Source: Pictodentalium vernedei (Eukaryota; Mollusca; Scaphopoda; Dentaliida; Dentaliidae). From it: a stretch of DNA of 64,000 nt. Shown in pieces: positions 10,945-21,820 of the stretch. Location: the NCBI GenBank assembly GCA_031216915.1, contig CM062289.1:18206520-18270519 (forward strand). Reading direction: 5' to 3'. Below the pieces are notes generated by a model. The model was not told where the DNA came from and did not search any database. It saw nothing but the letters and a program-made list of their open reading frames with translations. How positions within the stretch are numbered: position 1 is the stretch's first letter; each line of letters starts with the position of its first letter. Position numbers and translations under genes: made by a program.

Positions 10945-11191
10945 ACCCTTACCTAACATGAAAAGCACTCAACACTTGCAAATAAAATTCTTGAAGCACT
11001 AATTTTTTGGATTTTTTTGCGTCAAAAACATAGCTTATGACCCCTCATTGGAACGAGCTCGTTGAGCTCGTTCCAATGAGGGTCATAAGCTATGTTTTTA
11101 TAACAAAAAATTAAAAAGCAATAAAAACTGAATGGTGAATTTTGTGAATAGGACTAGCCGGTTTTGGCCATTATGTTGGGTAAAGGGTTAA
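10941..11191. mobile_element. B-family MITE, right member of a tandem pair
   Basis: It begins with (GTA)AACCCTTACCTAACATG, sharing the junction with the previous copy, and ends GTTGGGTAAAGGGTTAA. Core GGAACGAGCTCGTTGAGCTC. Same orientation as its neighbour. Confidence 0.85.
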
Positions 11192-11659
11192 ATTAGTTTA
11201 ATTTGAGCACAATGGCAAATACTGCAGCCTGTTGCGAGAAAAAACTCCCTGTATTTTCTCCTCGGCTTGTTTCATATACTTCGAAAGTTTTTCCATTGAG
11301 AATCATAGCAGCCTCTATTGCATATGATGAATTGTTGGAAGTTCTCCTTGTGAAAAGGTTTAGTCAAGAAAGTTTCTTTTGTTTGTCTGTGTAAAGTCAA
11401 ATTTTTGTTTTTCTTTTATTTTTTTGTGTCAAGTCAAATTTCTGTTTTATGTGAATAAGCTAGATTTCGAAGTGAAGGCAAAAATTTTTAAAATTTTTAA
11501 TTGGGGTTTAATGCCACACACAGGAATTTGATAATTTTCCTCTATTCTAAGTGATAAACTGAGAATTTATTCAATATAAATAATATTTTGTTTGACAAAG
11601 CTCTGGATTTCCAACTCTCAACCAACCCTTTGAAACTGAGAGCCCTTTTCTCTGGTTCA

Positions 11660-11870
11660 GAAGTTCATACGTCATAATTTGATTAAATAAGATGTTTGCT
11701 CGGTGAATGTGTGGGGTTGGTTGACCAATCAATATTATCAACATGTAGCCACTAGGTTGCATGCTGAAACTATTAATTGGTTTACCCCAAAATAATGAAT
11801 ATGGACTCTTCCAACTGTTGTTATTGTAATGATCTCGAAGATACCATCAGGGTCCAACATGAATCCAACA
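11660..11870. mobile_element. Degenerate Q-family element
   Basis: The right half (ATTGGTTTACCCCAAAATAA, AATGAATATGGACTCTTCC) matches the intact Q copy at 25626-25863, and the left half carries the inverted counterpart GGGGTTGGTTGACCAATCAA. The ends are lost. Confidence 0.55.
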
Positions 11871-11889
11871 GAAACCTCTTAACATAGAT

Positions 11890-12345
11890 ATTTTTATTTA
11901 TTTAATGGTGTTTAAGGTCACATGTTTCTGCAAAATGTTTTGTGACCGCAACATGTAGATCTAGTGAAGTCCAGTCATTCATTTATACCCCATTGTTGCC
12001 CATTTTGGAGAACTTCCATCCCAGGCATTGATTGGTTAATACAGTATGAGTCAAAGTAAGTTGCAGCATAACTGCAATAAACAAAGTATCCTGGTGCTCC
12101 TACGCTGCTAATACCAGAATCTGGTATTATTTTATGAAAAGCTCTCGGGGAGAGCTTTCCATAAAATGATTCCAGATTCTAGTATTATCAGCGTAGAAGC
12201 AGCAGGATACTTCATTTACTGCAGTTATACTACAACTTATTTTGACTCGTACTGTAGGTCATATTTTACCAGTAAAACAGAGCTTATTTACCACAGTAAA
12301 CAAGCAGTGTTTCACTTCCTGGGGTTCCCACAGGGAATGTGTTTC
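11890..12345 (-). mobile_element. E-family element interrupted by a P-MITE
   Basis: The tail TTTAATGGTGTTTAAGGTCAC is at the left. The body is split after CCCAGGCATTGATTGG and resumes at GGTCATATTTTACCAGTAAA. It ends near GGGGTTCCCACAGGGAA. Confidence 0.75.
12042..12254. mobile_element. P-family MITE, copy 1
   Basis: TA-flanked. The left end is CAGTATGAGTCAAAGTAAG; the right end is the near-complement ACTTATTTTGACTCGTACTG. The centre is a hairpin around AAAGCTCTCGGGGAGAGCTTT. It is inserted into the E element around it. Confidence 0.8.
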
Positions 12346-12355
12346 GTTAGGAGTT

Positions 12356-12814
12356 AAAAAGTATACAGGGTGCCTACTAGTACATGAGTATCAATTTTGA
12401 CACTACCTGTTCATGCTTCAGTAACTTTAATATGAGGAAAGGAAATGGAACGTGTTGGAAGATGGAAGATGGGAGACAGGTGAGAACAGGTGTCCCTTGA
12501 ATGCTATCACTTTGAAGTAGTAGGTGCTTTGTTCATTCAGATGAAATAAAAAGATTTCTTATTTGACTACAAATAGACTATGAGTAATGAATCTTTAAAA
12601 TACTGGCTTTTATCCTCCATTAAACTTTGCTTACTAGTTTCCATGGAAACCACAGATGTAGTGCTTTTTCAAAAGCTAACCAACAAACCTGTGCAGGCAT
12701 AAGAGTGAAAGGTATCTAAAATTATCTGAAATTTGCTGCAACTCTCATAATTTTATCTGTTAATTTGTGAAAATAATGTTTCTTCAGAAAATAAAAGAAT
12801 ATTATAGTTAGGGT
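12356..12814. other. Sequence without a recognisable feature
   Basis: AT-rich intronic sequence. A TGTTTCTTCAGAAAATAAAAG phrase near 12778 resembles the direct repeat at 4.3 kb. Confidence 0.35.
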
Positions 12815-12834
12815 ATAACTTGGAAACATTTTAT

Positions 12835-13040
12835 TTCAGCAATCTGATAATAAATAGAGATTATTACCATTATGTGGATGTACAAAATATGTATCCGAGT
12901 CGAGCTCCGGGTTTGAATGGCAGACACGAGTCAAAAACGAGTTGTGATCCACCCTTAGAACCCGGAGCGCGACTCGGATACATATTTGTACATCCACATA
13001 ATGGTAATAATCATTTTATCTTACAATATATTGGGGATAA
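12835..13040. repeat. Long palindrome R
   Basis: About 85-bp inverted arms: TTATTACCATTATGTGGATG and TATGTATCCGAGTCG on the left and their complements on the right (CATCCACATAATGGTAATAA). The loop contains GAATGGCAGACACGAG. It is probably a MITE whose termini I could not fix. Confidence 0.65.
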
Positions 13041-13209
13041 GTCAAGAATGCAGACGAATATATAACAAACTATTTATTGGTACGGATGAAAGAAAAAAAA
13101 TGGAACTCATGCGAAAGGAACGCGCTTGTATCTGACCCCCTAATACAAACATCTGTATCAGAGGCTTGGATACACGACAGTTGCAGAGTTAATACAGACA
13201 AAATACATG

Positions 13210-13420
13210 TTGATTGTAAGATAAATATAAGTTATTACCACCATGTGGGTTTCCGAGATGGTGTATTGAAGTCAAGATCTCCTCTCTGTGCATTCATCAA
13301 TGAGTCTATTCAGATGAGCCTATATATGACCCAGAGGCTAGGTCGAGACTTCATTCAATACACCATCTCGCACCCCAACTTGTCTTACAATTTATCTTAC
13401 AATATTCCTCCATTTCTTCA
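13210..13420. repeat. Long palindrome S
   Basis: The left arm has TTGTAAGATAAATATAAG and CGAGATGGTGTATTGAAG; the right arm has CATTCAATACACCATCTCG and CTTACAATTTATCTTACAA. The 127-codon plus-strand frame at 13077-13460 merely crosses the palindrome. Confidence 0.6.
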
Positions 13421-13429
13421 CTTGTTGGC

Positions 13430-14003
13430 AGAAATTTTGACAATCATTCAACGTCTGTGAATGAATTTTTTATGTATGAAGATCACGCCGTCATGATATC
13501 ACATTCTCTGGATTTGTATGACATAATCCCCATTCACTGATCCACTTGTACTATAACCGCCAAAGTTTATAGTAACGCTTCAGCTGTGTGTTTCTTTGTT
13601 TTATTTTTCAGGTTTAACGCATGGTAGGCCAATTATTTTTGACTGGACGAGAGCTCAATTATTTCCTTATATGTTTACATCTACAATAGCATTTGTTGCA
13701 TCTTACTTAACCACATGGAATATCTGAGATTGTCCATCGCAATTATTTCATCGACAAAGTGACTTGCAAACTGCTTCATTTTTCTACCTGTGCAGCAGAC
13801 GATGTTCCGAATATAGTGCTGTTTAAATTATAAATTAGTTTACAATTTGAAGTAGGATGGAAAGACCTCAGCCTCATTATTTATTGATTATTTGTCCAAT
13901 GTTGTTGTGGGGTACACATAGTTTATTTACAAAACTTGTTATGTTGTTAAAAGTTCATTTCACAATGTGGCTTTTTGAGCTATGGGTGGGATTTTATTAG
14001 AAC
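13430..14003. other. Sequence without a recognisable feature
   Basis: No repeat family or exon identified. A TTTATTTTTCAG at 13601-13612 looks like a plus-strand acceptor, but no supporting ORF follows. Confidence 0.3.
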
Positions 14004-14206
14004 ATATACTTGCAAGAAATTAACATATACGTTATTGTTATAAATTGACAATAAGACGGTCTGAGATTTGAGGCTAGGCGCTTAAGTTCAACCTTGATGT
14101 TCAGCGTCCCGGTTGAACAGTAACTCCGAGCCACAAACTTCAGTCCATGTTACCGTCAATTCATAACAATAATCTATAATGTTCATTTATATCTTGCAAG
14201 TATACA
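14004..14206. mobile_element. T-family palindromic element
   Basis: The ends are inverted: ATACTTGCAAGAAATTAACA and TTTATATCTTGCAAGTATAC, with inner arms ACGTTATTGTTATAAATTGAC and GTCAATTCATAACAATAA. A single copy was seen, directly beside a C-MITE. Confidence 0.6.
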
Positions 14207-14211
14207 TGTAC

Positions 14212-14468
14212 AGTACGTGGAGAGTGTATTATCACTAAATCACCCGCAGAGTGGAGATTTCACCCAAGCTATAATTGCAAATTTGTTGAAAATCATAACA
14301 AGCACAAGCAAAGTTGCAGCCAATGGACGTCCTGGTTAAACCCGGAGGTCCATTGGCTGAAATATTGCTTGTGTTTTTAGTCGATATATACAAAATTTGA
14401 AAGTTATAGTTCGGGTGATAACGCCACTCTGCGGGTGATTTGGTTACAATCTACTCTACACAAACTGT
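14212..14468. mobile_element. C-family MITE, copy 1
   Basis: CAGTACGTGGAGAGTGTATT at the left, degraded TACTCTACACAAACTG at the right, TA on both sides. The centre GGACGTCCTGGTTAAACCCG has GCTTGTG/CACAAGC arms that are shared with family A. Confidence 0.8.
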
Positions 14469-14974
14469 ACAATATTCATAAACTGAGTGAAAAAATTAAG
14501 AGGCACTTTCTGTAACAAGCCTGTATTTATGGTATTTATGGTATGAACTGTACTAACACCTGTAATGGCACATGTATGTGCAACATGTTGTTTTATTTTG
14601 GGGTGAATCATCCTTAAACTGGTTTGGGGGTAAAACTTTCTAAGCTTTCCTTATCTAGTGTTTTCAGGCATTGTTCTTGATCCTTGGTTCCTTGTTCTGA
14701 GCTCTCAAAGCTCCTAATGCAGCGTCACCCCAACACCAAATTAAAAACAGCTTCCTATGGTATTTAAGCATGAATTTTCACGATTGCCAACCCCATATTT
14801 CCCAACCTAAGTCTCCACTCAAACAAAAATTAAATGCACAATTGGTGTCATGAACTGTTTCTGAGGGCTTATAACTGATCAGTCAGAGCACGACACCAAT
14901 TGTGTGCATTACATTTAAATTCCTCATCTAATGAAGCTTAGAAAGTGTCTGAATTCAAAGGTAAATGACAAGGC
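14469..14974. other. Sequence with one imperfect inverted repeat
   Basis: Arms AATGCACAATTGGTGTC and GACACCAATTGTGTGCATT lie at about 14830-14915. Nothing else recognised. Confidence 0.4.
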
Positions 14975-15409
14975 AGGCCTGGCATTCTTAAAAATGCAGG
15001 AGGGCTAAAAATCGCTGTCCTCACGTGGCCTAGGGGGCGATTAGCTCTCCTCAAGCTTATAAAAGCTAAAAGTGGCAAAATGAAGTTGTACTATTAATGA
15101 ATTCTGCCTAGTAGGCTTTGTACATTGTATTTGGTGCTGCTAACCAGGTAGTCTCTGTGGGACGGTTACACTGCCCCTCCCACACCTCCGGGCCTTGGTA
15201 AGGCCCGGAGGTGTGGGTGGAGCAGTGTTGCCATATTGTAGAGACCACTAACATATCAGAGATCTGAAAACCTTGTGGATTTTAGGAATAAACTGTTGTG
15301 GTAATCATTATTTTCTAAAGCTAGGAGGGCTATTTTTCGCCCTCCTAAATTTTTTTAAGGCGAGCAGTATGCGAGCGAATAAATCGCTCTCCTGAAAACG
15401 CCAGGCCTG
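14975..15409. mobile_element. H-family element, copy 2 (inverted relative to copy 1)
   Basis: AGGCCTGGCATTCTTAAAAATG at the left and CTGAAAACGCCAGGCCTG at the right; core CACACCTCCGGGCCTTGGTA then AGGCCCGGAGGTGTG. Its whole length corresponds to the reverse complement of 9726-10160. Confidence 0.8.
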
Positions 15410-15440
15410 ACAAGGTCTGCTTTAAAAGTACAAGTGCAGT

Positions 15441-15688
15441 TTAACCCTTTACCCAACGCAGACGATATCAAAATTTATTATTTTAAATAACATTTTTTAA
15501 ACTTTTTCAAAAAATTTCAACAAAACCATATCATGTGACCCCATATTGGAACGAGCTCAATGAGCTCGTTCCAAAAAGGGGTCACATGATATGGTTTTGT
15601 TGAAATTTTTGGAAAAATAGTATTTTTCAGCTGATGAATTTGCATATTAAGCGGGCGGGTGTGGCCGATTCGTTGAGAAAAGGATTAA
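15441..15688. mobile_element. B-family MITE, subfamily 2
   Basis: TTAACCCTTTACCCAACGCAG to CGTTGAGAAAAGGATTAA. Arms ACCATATCATGTGACCCC around GGAACGAGCTCAATGAGCTC. TTAA at both borders. Confidence 0.85.
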
Positions 15689-17324
15689 TAAAGACAAGAG
15701 GTGAACATGATCCCATGTGACTGCTTGTTATAAAACTTACTTGTAGAAGTTGTGGTATACATGCCGTTGCTTAAGTATCGGTCTTAATATTCTCTGTTCA
15801 ATCCAAATGTAAAATTTCTTAGTCTTTGCATGTTTCTTCCCCTCCAAAACGAATTCGCTACTGGAGCTCCCATGATGCAAATTTTCCCAATACCATGGTC
15901 CCCAGAACCTTTCCCAAAGAGAACAAAAGATTCCCTGTATGCGAATAGTGCAGTTGTTAGAAAAAGTAAGAAATTTTTAATGTTTATAAATCAACAATAT
16001 TTATCTCACCATATTTTCTTCATCTCCTAAGCTGAGCCCAGTCTTGATGCATTCCTCAAAATTTTTATAGTTTTCAATACACTTCATTTCTTTTTCCCAA
16101 AAAGTCAACATTCCCAATTATAAATAGTTACAAACGAGCTATATTCTAATTACACAAAATCCATTTCCAGAAAAAAGTCACATTAAAAGAGTATAACCAA
16201 TACACACATCTGCATAAATAAATATTAAAGAAAACCAGTTTTTTTACACAATTATTCAAAAATATTTGTCCATTCATCAAGCTGATAGTCACTGGTAGTA
16301 GTATAAAATCTATGTAAATTCTTCTGAATGACAATATAACAGGCAAGACATGAAAAGTGTGCCATGTGTTAACAAAGAAATTTCAAATATTTCAAACTAC
16401 AATCATTGGTCAATTCCTTTACAAGCTGACCAATGAAAAACAGGTAGTTGGAGAGTCATCAAAGTAATTAGTTAATTACTATTCACTGATGATAAGACTT
16501 TCAATTACCCAAGGACACCTTACAACTCTGCATCTGTCCCGTGGATTATATGAAGGTACAAGAAAGGGAACGATTACAACTATCCAGACCAGCAGTCCCA
16601 ATATATACCACCAACCTTATTGTGAAAAAAATTTATAATTAAAATTTCACCTGAAAATACTGATATTTACTTTGAAATTTATTCTTTCAGAATAAATTTC
16701 AAAGTATATATCAATATTTAAATTTTTGGAAAATCATACGGAAGCATCTTACACCAATTTCAATGATGAAAGAAGTATTTTACATCACTGCATTTCATCT
16801 TGCCATTCTGCCATCAGTTTCCATGATCCAATATAAAAATCAACTTCTCCCACACTGAAAAAATACCTATGGACACAATATTGCATACATTATCCATGAA
16901 AAACAAAAGAGAACTGCCCTTTAAATTTTTACATATATCACAACCCACTGGGAGCCTCAGAGAAATTTTCATTTACAACCACAAAATCAAACGACTTGCC
17001 TTTGATCTTTTCATATTACAATGAGGGCAGGTGTTGGGAGATTGCTTGATGTGGAGTTATTTGAATTTGATAAATAGGCTGGTGGTATCTGTAATAAGAA
17101 GACACATGTGCTCTGTACAGGAGTTTGTTGACATTTAAGTAATAAACCTTGCTTCATTTACTTATCCAAATTATAGTAGGCAATGTGGTAGGGCTATATA
17201 CTGGTATTAATTAAAATCTTCCATGCTATTAATGGGGACTTACATAACTAAAATACCAACCACTGACTTACATCTATAGATAGGACACTGAGAAAGCTTA
17301 TATAATACAACCAGGCAGGATGGC
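15689..17324. other. Longest relatively repeat-poor intronic stretch; no exon found
   Basis: The AT-rich sequence contains only short frames without codon structure. An inverted repeat lies at about 16660-16725 (TTTGAAATTTATTCTTTCAG against its complement). If another exon exists in the first intron of the leftward gene this is one place to look, but I could not define one. Confidence 0.4.
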
Positions 17325-17680
17325 TGAGATTTAGAGATGGCCGGTATTGGAAATTTGAGTCTGGTATCGTTTTCAGTATTTATACTGTGGTGGTATCAGC
17401 TCAGTATTCGGTAACTTTTTGGACTGAGATTTGCCGATAGTATCAAAGAGGAATTCACATCAGGAAAATACAGAATAAGTTGTTCTTGTATCATTCTACC
17501 ACAACACAAATTATATCTTCAGTAATTTTGTTCCAAACCCACATAAACCTTTAAAAGCCAATTTCAGGCTTTTGCAATCTCTGATCATGGGCACTCAACA
17601 TGCCATCATTAGGTAGCCCTGCTGCCAAGACAAATCACCTGGAAAGTGATTTCCATTCGAATCTTGGCTGCCTTAACACT
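17325..17680. mobile_element. Fragment of Y-family element
   Basis: Begins AGAGATGGCCGGTATTGG. Downstream sequence (TTCTTGTATCATTCTACCACA) is the reverse complement of part of the Y element near 37150-37200 (GTGGTAGAATGATACAAGAG). The right border is not defined. Confidence 0.45.
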
Positions 17681-18065
17681 GATATAATATTTCAATCAAT
17701 TTACACGTCTTGATTAAACTTTTTTCTTACACAGCTAGAACAATATTTACACAAAACATGTCTTGATTAACTAACTACTGTTATTTTTCAATTTTGTTAA
17801 CTGGTTGAGTGGTGGAATCCATAATCATGGCTTAATGGACAAGGATTACACATTGCCGATGCGGGGGTCAAGTATTTAAAAAGACAAAACAAGAGCAACG
17901 CAAAGCATGGAATATGCCTCCGACAGTGTCATAAAAGGTTAGGCAAGCCTCTCGGGGGCATAACCAGATAATAATAATGCATCAAAAAAAAAAAAAATTA
18001 AAAACATAGATTTCAGTCAGCATTCATTAGTTATTGGACAGAAACCAAATTCAATATGGCCACTA

Positions 18066-18427
18066 TTTATTTATTTATTTATTGGTGTTTAAGGTCACAT
18101 ATGTCTGCACAATGGCTAATCATGACCGTGACAGTTTTACGGGTGGAGGAAGCCGGAGTACCCGGAGAGAACCATAGAGCAACAGCAAGCAACTGTCAGC
18201 TCCCCAACATACTAACTCCACACAAGCAGGGTTAGCATTGGCTGAAGACAAGTGCACCATCAACGTGCAGTACACCTTAGTACACAGCGTCACCGTGCCC
18301 CACGAGGGCAATGGAGATGAAAATGTCTTGCCCAAGGACACAATGCGGTTGCCGCAGGAGGGATTCGAACCGAGGACCTCTCGGCTTGCAGCCTGCACCT
18401 CTACCTACTGAACCACCACGCTCCCCC
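18066..18427 (-). mobile_element. tRNA-derived SINE, family D, full length
   Basis: The tail is on the left and the head at the right (TCTACCTACTGAACCACCACG on the plus strand, the complement of the A-box region; GGATTCGAACC is the B box). A 13-bp duplication AATATGGCCACTA lies at 18053-18065 and 18428-18440. It sits in array X2. Confidence 0.9.
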
Positions 18428-18599
18428 AATATGGCCACTATGGTGGTGGCCCTACTGAATTGGCTGGCTAATCCAAAATCAATCCTGTTGACACCAACAA
18501 TGCATAATTAAAAAAAAATAAAAATAAAAATGATTCTTGTCAGTATTCATTAGTTATTGGAATGAAACCAAATTCGATATGGCTGCCATGGTGGCTATA

Positions 18600-19394
18600 C
18601 AGTAGAACCTGTCTTGAGAGACCGCCCTTTGGGCCACACAAAAGTGGTCTTTCAAGACAGGTGGTCTCTCATAACAGGTTTCAGGTTTTCTCAAGTCAGT
18701 GAATAACCAACCACAAAATTCAGAAATGGAGAAGAATGGATTCATGTAATTACTTTGTAGTTGTTCTTTTTTATGAAGTTTTTTGTAACAAATTGAAATG
18801 GACTGTTATAAAAATAAATTAGTGTTGAAAATCTTCAATGAAGATTTTCAACACTAATTTATTTTTATAATTTTTATAACAGTCCATTTCAATTTGTTAC
18901 AAAAAGATTTTCAACACAAATTTATTTTTATTCCTATCTGTCACATTTCAGGTATGTATGAAATTGTTTATTCAGCAATAATCCTAATCTTTTCACAGGG
19001 GTCTTATAAAAACATCTCTATCTTTAATGAGTTAGCAACTGAATCCAAATTTTTTTTTTTTTTTTTTATATATATTTTTTATTTTTTTTAATTGAAACCC
19101 AATTAAGAGCTTTTAATACTTTTAATTATGTTTGTATAACCAAAATGGATTTTCCAATTCCAGAACAAGTAAAAAGTTTTTGTCATGGTTTCAGTCTTCA
19201 AAGAGGCGGTCTCTCAAGACAGGTCCATTATGGCATAAAAATACAAGTTGGTACCAGGTCACAGTGGTCTCTCAAGACAGGTGGTCTCCCATAGCAGGTC
19301 CATTACAGAGTAAAACCAATCGGTGCCTGGCAGATGTGGTCTCTCAAGACAGGTGATCTCTCAAGACAGTGGTCTCTCAAGACAGGTTTTACTG
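18600..19394. mobile_element. G-family MITE with internal perfect hairpin
   Basis: TA-flanked; ends CAGTAGAACCTGTCTTGAGA and TCTCAAGACAGGTTTTACTG. Subterminal GTGGTCTCTCAAGACAGG motifs are repeated several times at the right end. The middle (18784-18905) is a hairpin with arms of about 55 bp (TAACAAATTGAAATGGACTG and its complement). The TA target lies in array X2 (GTGGCTA then TATTGAATTGG). Confidence 0.8.
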
Positions 19395-20027
19395 TATTGA
19401 ATTGGCTAGCTGGACCAAAATCGAAAGAAAGCTTCCTCTAGACACCAATAATGCATAACCAAAAACTGAAATTTATTCTAATCAGTATTCATCAGTTATT
19501 GGTCGGAAACCAAATTCAAGATGGCCACCATGGAAGCCATAATGAATTGGCCACTGGATTGGCTGACTGGTCCAAAATCGAAAAGAAGCTTCCTCTGGAC
19601 ACCAACAATGCATAATTAAAAAATAAAAATGATTTGAGTCTGCATTCATCAGTTACTGGAGGGAAACCAAATTCAATATGGCTGCCATGGTGGCCATATT
19701 GAATTGGCTAGCTAAACCAAAATCAAAAGGAAGCATTGTCTAGTCATCCACAAGTTACCCCTGAAATTATGATTTGATCAAATAAGTGGTTCCTTAGTTA
19801 TCTGATGGAAACCAAAAGTTAACGGATGGACGCATGAAGATGGACGAACATGGTGAACCCATAAATGCCCCCACCCCACCCCCGAGAGGCTCTTGGGGGG
19901 GGGGGAGGGGGGAGAATTTACCAAAAATTGCTGAAAGTCACCTTATTGGCTTTGAACTGTATGCATTAGTTCCTTGTTTGCTGGGCAGTAGCACAAATAC
20001 TGTTTATGTAAAAAACGTTTTGTTGTA

Positions 20028-20278
20028 CAGTACATGGAGAGTGTATTATCACTAAATCATCCACAGAGTGGAGATTCCACCCAAGTAATAATTGCAAATT
20101 TATTGCAAAGCATAACAAGCACAAGCAAAGTTTCAGCCAATGGACCTCCAGGTTAAACCCGGAGGTCCATTGGCTGAAACATTGCTTGTGTTTTTAGTCG
20201 ATATATATACAAAATGCGAAAATTATAGTTTGGGTGATAACTCCACTCTGTGGGTGATTTAGTTACAATTTACTACTG
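20028..20278. mobile_element. C-family MITE, copy 2
   Basis: CAGTACATGGAGAGTGTATT at the left, a shortened right end TACAATTTACTACTG, TA at both borders; core GGACCTCCAGGTTAAACCCG. Confidence 0.8.
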
Positions 20279-20299
20279 TAATTCATTGACCAAAATTTT

Positions 20300-20830
20300 G
20301 ATAACCTAAGGCTCTTCTTTACAATATCTTAGAAACATTTTTTTGAAAAAAAACTACAAGTTCCAACCCTAGCTGCGACTGATGGAAAAATCTGGAGAAT
20401 AACGCTTGGCTTGGCCCTTGAACATGGAGCTAAGCATCAATAAGATACGCTTGCATACCAAATATGATGTCATTCAACCACATATTTTAAAAGCTATTGA
20501 GTTTAAAAAGTTGCTGGTCACAGTCTCACAGACCCAATGATCGACAGACAGAACGGCATTACCACATATACAAGTCAAAATAAGTTGTAGGATAACCACT
20601 ATAAACTATGTATCTTTCTCTTCCAGCACTGATAACACAAGAAGCTGACATCATTTTCTGGAAAGCTCTGAGTTTTCCAGAAAATGCTGTCAGATTCTAA
20701 TCTTATCAGTGCAGGAGCAGCAGTATACTTAAGTTTATTGCAGTTATGCTACAACTTATTTTGACTTGTACTGTAGAGAGCTATTTGTCACAGCCAAGAA
20801 AAATTACTCATGTTACAAAATATCATTGAT
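20300..20830. repeat. Unit of array family X4, split by a P-MITE
   Basis: AGCATCAATAAGATACGCTT, GTCATTCAACCACATATTTT and AAAGCTATTGAGTTTAAAAA match the X4 array at 28.6-28.9 kb. The sequence resumes at GAGAGCTATTTGTCACAGCC after the P insertion. Confidence 0.6.
20571..20773. mobile_element. P-family MITE, copy 2
   Basis: Matches copy 1 throughout (CAAGTCAAAATAAGTTGTAG, hairpin AAAGCTCTGAGTTTTCCAGA, right end TTATTTTGACTTGTACTG). The left terminal bases are worn. Confidence 0.75.
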
Positions 20831-20849
20831 GAATAATTTAGAACAACAC

Positions 20850-21084
20850 TTAACCCTTTATGCAATGCTGAGAAAATAAAAAATTATTTTAATTGTTTTT
20901 TTTCATAAATTTAAAATAAAATTCAACCAAACCATATCATGTGACCCCTAACTGGAACAAGCTTGATAAGCTCGTTCCAATAAGGGGTCACAAATGGTTT
21001 TGTAGAATTTTAAAAAATATTTTCAAGGCCTTAATTTGTAAATTACGCAAACGGATGTGGCTGATTAATTAGGCAAAGGGTTAA
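20850..21084. mobile_element. B-family MITE, subfamily 2
   Basis: TTAA at both ends (TTAACCCTTTATGCAATGC; AGGCAAAGGGTTAA). Core GGAACAAGCTTGATAAGCTCG; the right arm lacks part of the CATGATATG segment. Confidence 0.8.
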
Positions 21085-21094
21085 CCCTCAGCAT

Positions 21095-21300
21095 TCTGAT
21101 TTCTAAACACTCCGATTTCAAGCAGAATATTTTTCTCATAATGCAACTGGGAAGTTAACAAATTCAGTCTTGTTTGACAGAGCTCAATGGGCTCTGTCAA
21201 ACATGATGGAATCGGTTAAATTCCTAGCTGAATTATGGAAACAGTTTGCAGCCTGTTGAAGCTTGACATTTCAACACCGGCTTGGAGAGTGTTAGAGGTT
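21095..21300. mobile_element. U-family element with an F-type palindromic core
   Basis: Contains TTGTTTGACAGAGCTCAATG then GGGCTCTGTCAAACATGATG. The flanks (TTTCAAGCAGAATATTTTTC, GGTTAAATTCCTAGCTGAAT) recur near 7.2-7.4 kb and, split by another insertion, at 33.9 and 34.65 kb. Borders not fixed. Confidence 0.5.
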
Positions 21301-21812
21301 ACGAAACAATCGCCTACAACAATTGAGAGATGGTCAACATTATACAGATAACAGACCTATTGGAAAATCATCTATATTCATTCTACTTCAAGAGATGTGT
21401 CAACTTGGATGACAGGTACACTCAATATAGATTTAATTAAAAATTCATCACCATCTACTTCAGGTGTGAAATAATTAACCTGTACTTAATTAGTCTTGAT
21501 TGTGAGATAGTATTTGTCTAAACTATCAAGAAAGACCATCATAAATACTTTACATAGAAGCATTGATCACCAATTCTCCTTGAAATGTCAGTATCTGGAT
21601 AATGAGCTGTTCCATGTACATAATCCATAAAAAATTAATTTTGTTTAAAGATCAAATGCCGTGATAAATGTGTAAGGAGATTAATAGAGAAATTCTGCTG
21701 CAGTTCCAATTTAATAGTTCAGAGGCTTCTGTGCAGAATTTTTTAAGTGATGGACAACAGGTGGCTAAAGTCATCCTCAGGTCAATAGGTGGCTAAAGTT
21801 TTTTTTCGCCCC
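21301..21812. other. Sequence without a recognisable feature
   Basis: No repeat or exon recognised. The phrase CAGGTGGCTAAAG / TAGGTGGCTAAAG is directly repeated near 21770 and 21786. Confidence 0.35.
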
Positions 21813-21820
21813 ATAGTGAT

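Larger units (their letters stand above)
17990..19850. repeat. Tandem array X2, unit about 165 bp, interrupted by a SINE and a G-MITE
   Basis: Units contain GAAACCAAATTCAATATGGC, CATGGTGGCCATATTGAATTGG and AGACACCAACAATGCATAA. They lie around 18000, 18440, 19400, 19500 and 19640 once the insertions at 18066-18427 and 18600-19394 are removed. The right end passes into GGATGGACGCATGAAGATGG and a C/G-rich tract near 19868-19915. Confidence 0.75.

Noticed and set aside
13601..13740. Plus-strand exon after TTTATTTTTCAG
   Set aside because: The following sequence has only a short frame and no donor or domain.
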